Of a stretch of DNA of 7,201 bases, positions 5,012 to 7,201 are shown in pieces (positions within the stretch are counted from its first letter, which is position 1; each line of letters begins with the position of its first letter). The stretch spans positions 1-7,201 of the forward strand of contig CALVPW010000110.1 of assembly GCA_944354085.1 (NCBI GenBank), given 5' to 3'. This stretch comes from an uncultured Clostridia bacterium. GTDB taxonomy: Bacteria; Bacillota; Clostridia; Christensenellales; Borkfalkiaceae. Both the position numbers and the translations under genes were made by a program. The notes below the pieces were generated by a model, which saw only the letters and a list, made by a program, of their open reading frames with translations, was not told where the DNA came from and searched no databases.

Positions 5012-6085
5012 TTATGCGCGATCGCCGAACGATATACCGATCTCCCGCGCAAAACGCACCGTTTCGCCCGCGGGATCGACGAATTTATATTTCCCCGCGA
5101 TATCGGCGAGCGCGTTGAAGGTGATCTTGTTGTCTTCGAGGGCGACGGTCACGCCGAAACGCCCCTCGAGCGCAAGCCGCGCCGCGTATCCGCCCATGCG
5201 CGAACAGAGCAGGCGGTCATACGCGCAGGGCGCGCCCCCGCGCTGCAAATAGCCGAGCACAGAATAGCGCGTCTCCACGCCCGTCCGCGCGCCGATGACC
5301 TCGGCGAGATGACGGGTCACAGTGCTCTCGCCCAGCTCCGTCCTGACGAACGCGCGCTCGTCCTTTTTGAAGCGCGCCTCGCTCTCGAGCAAAGCGCCCT
5401 CTGCCACGGCGACCATGGTATAGCGCTCCCCCGCCTGTACGCGGGCGTTCAGAAAGTCGCACACCGCGTCCACGGAGAACGGGATCTCGGGGATGAGGAT
5501 CATCTGCGCGCCCGCGGCGATACCCGTATGCAGCGTGAGCCAGCCCGCCTTGTTGCCCATGATCTCCACGAGCATGATGCGGCTGTGGCTGCGCGCCGTC
5601 GTCTCGATGCGGCAGACGGCGTCCGTCGCCACCTCGACCGCCGTCTGGAAGCCGAACGTGACGTCCGTCCCGTAAATATCGTTATCGATGGTCTTGGGCA
5701 CGCCGATGACGTTGCAGCCCTCCATCGAAAGGAGCGCCGCCGTTTTGTGCGTTCCCGCGCCGCCCAGCGTAAAAAGACAATCCAGCCCCATCTTTTTATA
5801 GTTGGCGACCATTTTGGAGAGGCGGGAGCCGCCCTCCTCGGGCGCCGTCATCTTTTTATAGGGTTGGCGGGACGTGCGCAGGATGGTGCCGCCCACGTCG
5901 AGGATATCGAAAAAGCTTTCCCGCGAGAGCGGATAACTTTCGCCGCGGATGAGCCCGCCGTACCCTTCGGGGATGCCGACGATCTCCGCATCCCTTGCGT
6001 TCTTCGTAAGATACAGCCCGATGGCGCGGATGACCGCGTTCAGCCCCGCGCAGTCGCCCCCGCTCGTCAAAATACCAAATCTCAT
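5012..6085 (-). CDS. pfk: 6-phosphofructokinase, PfkA superfamily, mixed donor-site signature (357 aa)
   Basis: The enzyme phosphorylates fructose 6-phosphate to fructose 1,6-bisphosphate in glycolysis. Motifs in order are LTSGGDCAGLNAVIR (6-20), LGGAGTHKTA (107-116), PKTIDNDIYGTD (130-141) with D134 as the catalytic base, SHSRIMLVEIMGNKAGWLTL (166-185), VAEG (227-230) and YLQRGGAP (279-286). At the donor site G111 matches Gly104 of E. coli PfkA (ATP type), while K131 matches the lysine typical of pyrophosphate-dependent enzymes. A110 replaces the Mg-contacting Asp103. The donor (ATP, PPi or other) is therefore not settled by sequence. ATG 6085 is chosen because GGGAGG (revcomp of 6091-6096) lies 5 nt upstream; a frame from 6127 would add 14 residues before the conserved start. 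It is the first gene of the operon, with a promoter at 6148-6176 and ppx 31 bp downstream. Confidence 0.95.
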   Translation of the reverse strand: MRFGILTSGGDCAGLNAVIRAIGLYLTKNARDAEIVGIPEGYGGLIRGESYPLSRESFFDILDVGGTILRTSRQPYKKMTAPEEGGSRLSKMVANYKKMGLDCLFTLGGAGTHKTAALLSMEGCNVIGVPKTIDNDIYGTDVTFGFQTAVEVATDAVCRIETTARSHSRIMLVEIMGNKAGWLTLHTGIAAGAQMILIPEIPFSVDAVCDFLNARVQAGERYTMVAVAEGALLESEARFKKDERAFVRTELGESTVTRHLAEVIGARTGVETRYSVLGYLQRGGAPCAYDRLLCSRMGGYAARLALEGRFGVTVALEDNKITFNALADIAGKYKFVDPAGETVRFAREIGISFGDRA

Positions 6086-6147
6086 ATTCGCCTCCCGTTC
6101 GTACGAAACGCAGCGGATGCCCGCCAAAACGCGCCCGTACGTATTCT

Positions 6148-6176
6148 ATTGTACTATACAAAGCAAGACCCGTCAA
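6148..6176 (-). promoter_or_regulatory. Promoter of the pfk-ppx-ppk operon
   Basis: On the minus strand TTGACG (revcomp of 6171-6176), exactly 17 bp, and TACAAT (revcomp of 6148-6153) form a good vegetative promoter. The start site would be near 6141, with a leader of about 55 nt before ATG 6085. No other promoter or terminator is visible between the three genes, so this one probably serves all of them. Confidence 0.82.
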
Positions 6177-6192
6177 GACCGCCCGCGATTTT

Positions 6193-6220
6193 TTTACATT
6201 TATTTTACAAATTTGTTACA
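6193..6220 (-). promoter_or_regulatory. Phased TTACA direct repeats, PHO-box-like candidate operator
   Basis: TTACA occurs at 6194-6198, 6205-6209 and 6216-6220, exactly 11 bp apart. As hexamers they read TTTACA, TTTACA and GTTACA with 5-bp spacers. PhoP boxes of Bacillus are TT(A/C/T)A(C/T)A direct repeats with about 5-bp spacers, and E. coli PHO boxes are also 11-bp repeats (CTGTCAT). On the operon strand they read TGTAA and lie 16 bp upstream of the -35 box. The 10-bp palindrome ACAAATTTGT (6207-6216) overlaps them. The same AT-rich DNA could instead be an UP element. Confidence 0.45.
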
Positions 6221-6239
6221 AGACGGCTGTTACGGGCAC

Positions 6240-6269
6240 AAAAAAACGCCGATATGCACGGCGTTTTTT
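6240..6269 (-). terminator. Intrinsic terminator after the topoisomerase gene
   Basis: CGCCG (6247-6251) pairs with CGGCG (6259-6263) around ATATGCA, extended by A6 (6241-6246) with T6 (6264-6269). The minus-strand transcript ends in a run of seven T (revcomp of 6240-6246). It separates the topoisomerase gene from the pfk operon; the A and T tracts make it potentially bidirectional. Confidence 0.85.
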
Positions 6270-6302
6270 GCTGGATTTGATATCCGTGTAACGGACGCGG
6301 GC

Positions 6303-7201
6303 TCACTCCTCCGCTTCGCGGTAGCGCATCGCAAAGACCTGCTGTGCCTTCCACTTGACGCCTTTGAGGTTCCTGCCGCGGGTGTTCGTCGCGTCGATGG
6401 GCACCTCCTCGGTCGAAAGCTCGGTCATCGTATCGTCGTCCTTGACGACGGCAAGCATATACGGCACGGTCACGTAATTGGCGAAGATGATCTTTGCGCC
6501 CTTGAGCGAGGCGATCTGCACCCCTTTGCGGTAGCGCGGGAGCGGATCGATCTGCGCGGCGATCACGCGTTTGAACCGCCCTTCCGACGTTGCGACCACG
6601 ATCTCGCCCTCGCCGTCGATCTGCGAGGCGAACACGACGCGGTCGCCCTCGCGCAGGTTGATGCCCTTGACGCCGCCCGCCACGCGCCCCTGCACGGGGA
6701 TATCGTCCTTTTTGGCGTTGAGGCACATCCCGTCCTGCGTGACAAAGAAGACGGTCACGCCCTCCTCGTCGGCGTCGGGCTGCACGTAGAGGAGCTTGTC
6801 GTCCTCGGCAAGGCGGATGCCCTGGAACACGCTCTTGCCCACGGCGTATTCCGACCACGCCGTCTTTTTGAGCATGCCCTTTTGCGTGATGAAGAGCAGG
6901 TCTCCGCTGCCCACTTCGGCGCGGAAGAGCGCCACGGGCTTTTCGTCCGCGGCGGCGTCCTCATGCAATTCGGAGAGGCGGAAGCCCTGATCGGAGAATT
7001 TGCACCCCACTTTGTCGCCGTAGATGCGGTAGCAGTTCCCGTAGTCGGAAATGACGAGCATCTGCTCGTCGGAGAGCATGTGAAGATCTTTGATGACGAC
7101 GCTTTGCAATTTGGAATTGGGACCGATGACCTTGTTGGACGCGTTGAAATTGCGCTCGGTCACGCACTTGATCCTGCCGTCCGCCGTGATACATGCCACG
7201 C
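6303..7201 (-). CDS. Type IIA DNA topoisomerase subunit A (GyrA/ParC), C-terminal beta-pinwheel domain (partial)
   Basis: The visible 298 codons form the C-terminal DNA-wrapping domain of a gyrase or topoisomerase IV A subunit, which breaks and rejoins DNA as an A2B2 complex with GyrB/ParE. Six repeats of the blade pattern are seen: ITADGRIKCVT (4-14), VISDYGNCYRI (49-59), FITQKGMLKKT (103-113), FVTQDGMCLNA (152-162), VATSEGRFKRV (202-212) and LAVVKDDDTMTEL (249-261). Typical inter-blade segments are GRVAGGVKGINL (171-182) and NTRGRNLKGVKW (272-283). The catalytic tyrosine domain lies beyond the right edge; the GTG at 7199 is an internal valine, not a start. Where the GyrA box (QRRGGKG) of blade 1 would be, the protein has NASNKVIGPNSK, which favours a ParC-like paralogue, although blade numbering in a partial protein is uncertain. 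The stop is TGA at 6303-6305. Confidence 0.88.
   Translation of the reverse strand, partial: VACITADGRIKCVTERNFNASNKVIGPNSKLQSVVIKDLHMLSDEQMLVISDYGNCYRIYGDKVGCKFSDQGFRLSELHEDAAADEKPVALFRAEVGSGDLLFITQKGMLKKTAWSEYAVGKSVFQGIRLAEDDKLLYVQPDADEEGVTVFFVTQDGMCLNAKKDDIPVQGRVAGGVKGINLREGDRVVFASQIDGEGEIVVATSEGRFKRVIAAQIDPLPRYRKGVQIASLKGAKIIFANYVTVPYMLAVVKDDDTMTELSTEEVPIDATNTRGRNLKGVKWKAQQVFAMRYREAEE

Noticed and set aside
4981..5052. Longer ppx start at 5052
   Set aside because: It would overlap the end of pfk, whereas AAGGAG is placed 6 nt before ATG 4980, right at the conserved N-terminus.
4877..6280. 467-codon open frame on the plus strand
   Set aside because: It is antisense to pfk, with histidine/arginine-rich content typical of a reverse shadow of GC-rich coding DNA and no family motif.

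Overview
The window looks like a chromosomal segment of a bacterium, most likely of the Bacillota (a Clostridia-like lineage; inferred, not proven). The reasons are near-consensus vegetative promoters (TTGAAA/TTGACA, 17-18 bp, TATAAT-like), purine-rich Shine-Dalgarno sites, strong intrinsic terminators with T-runs, tRNA genes that encode their own CCA, and a clostridial-style phosphofructokinase.

Left part (1-1360) is an RNA-gene and accessory border. Positions 1-82 hold the first codons of a C5 cytosine DNA methyltransferase on the minus strand, AT-rich and with its own consensus promoter. Beside it is tRNA-Val(CAC) on the minus strand. Downstream of that tRNA lie two extra copies of a roughly 150-160 bp unit, each made of the tRNA 3' end, a terminator hairpin and a GC-rich spacer; a further terminator closes the array. 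On the plus strand follow an 80-residue protein of unknown function with its own promoter and tRNA-Ala(CGC) with an extended -10 promoter and a strong terminator. A short structured segment at 1366-1450 resembles a degraded glycine-riboswitch aptamer with no gene after it.

Middle part (1581-6220) is a tight minus-strand operon, read right to left: phosphofructokinase (pfk), a Ppx/GppA-family exopolyphosphatase-like protein with an unusual C-terminal tail of three AT-hook-like KKRGR motifs, and polyphosphate kinase 1 (ppk). Gaps are 31 and 26 bp. One promoter stands upstream, preceded by three 11-bp-phased TTACA repeats that resemble a PHO box, and one perfect 16-bp hairpin terminator closes the unit. 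The operon joins sugar-phosphate phosphorylation to polyphosphate synthesis and probably breakdown, and the PHO-like repeats suggest phosphate control.

Right edge (6240-7201) carries the C-terminal beta-pinwheel domain of a type IIA topoisomerase subunit A (GyrA/ParC), cut by the window edge and followed by its own terminator.

No CRISPR array, insertion sequence or complete defence system is visible. The points most worth a second look are the Ppx tail, the phased repeats before pfk, and the tandem tRNA-end/terminator repeats next to the methyltransferase.
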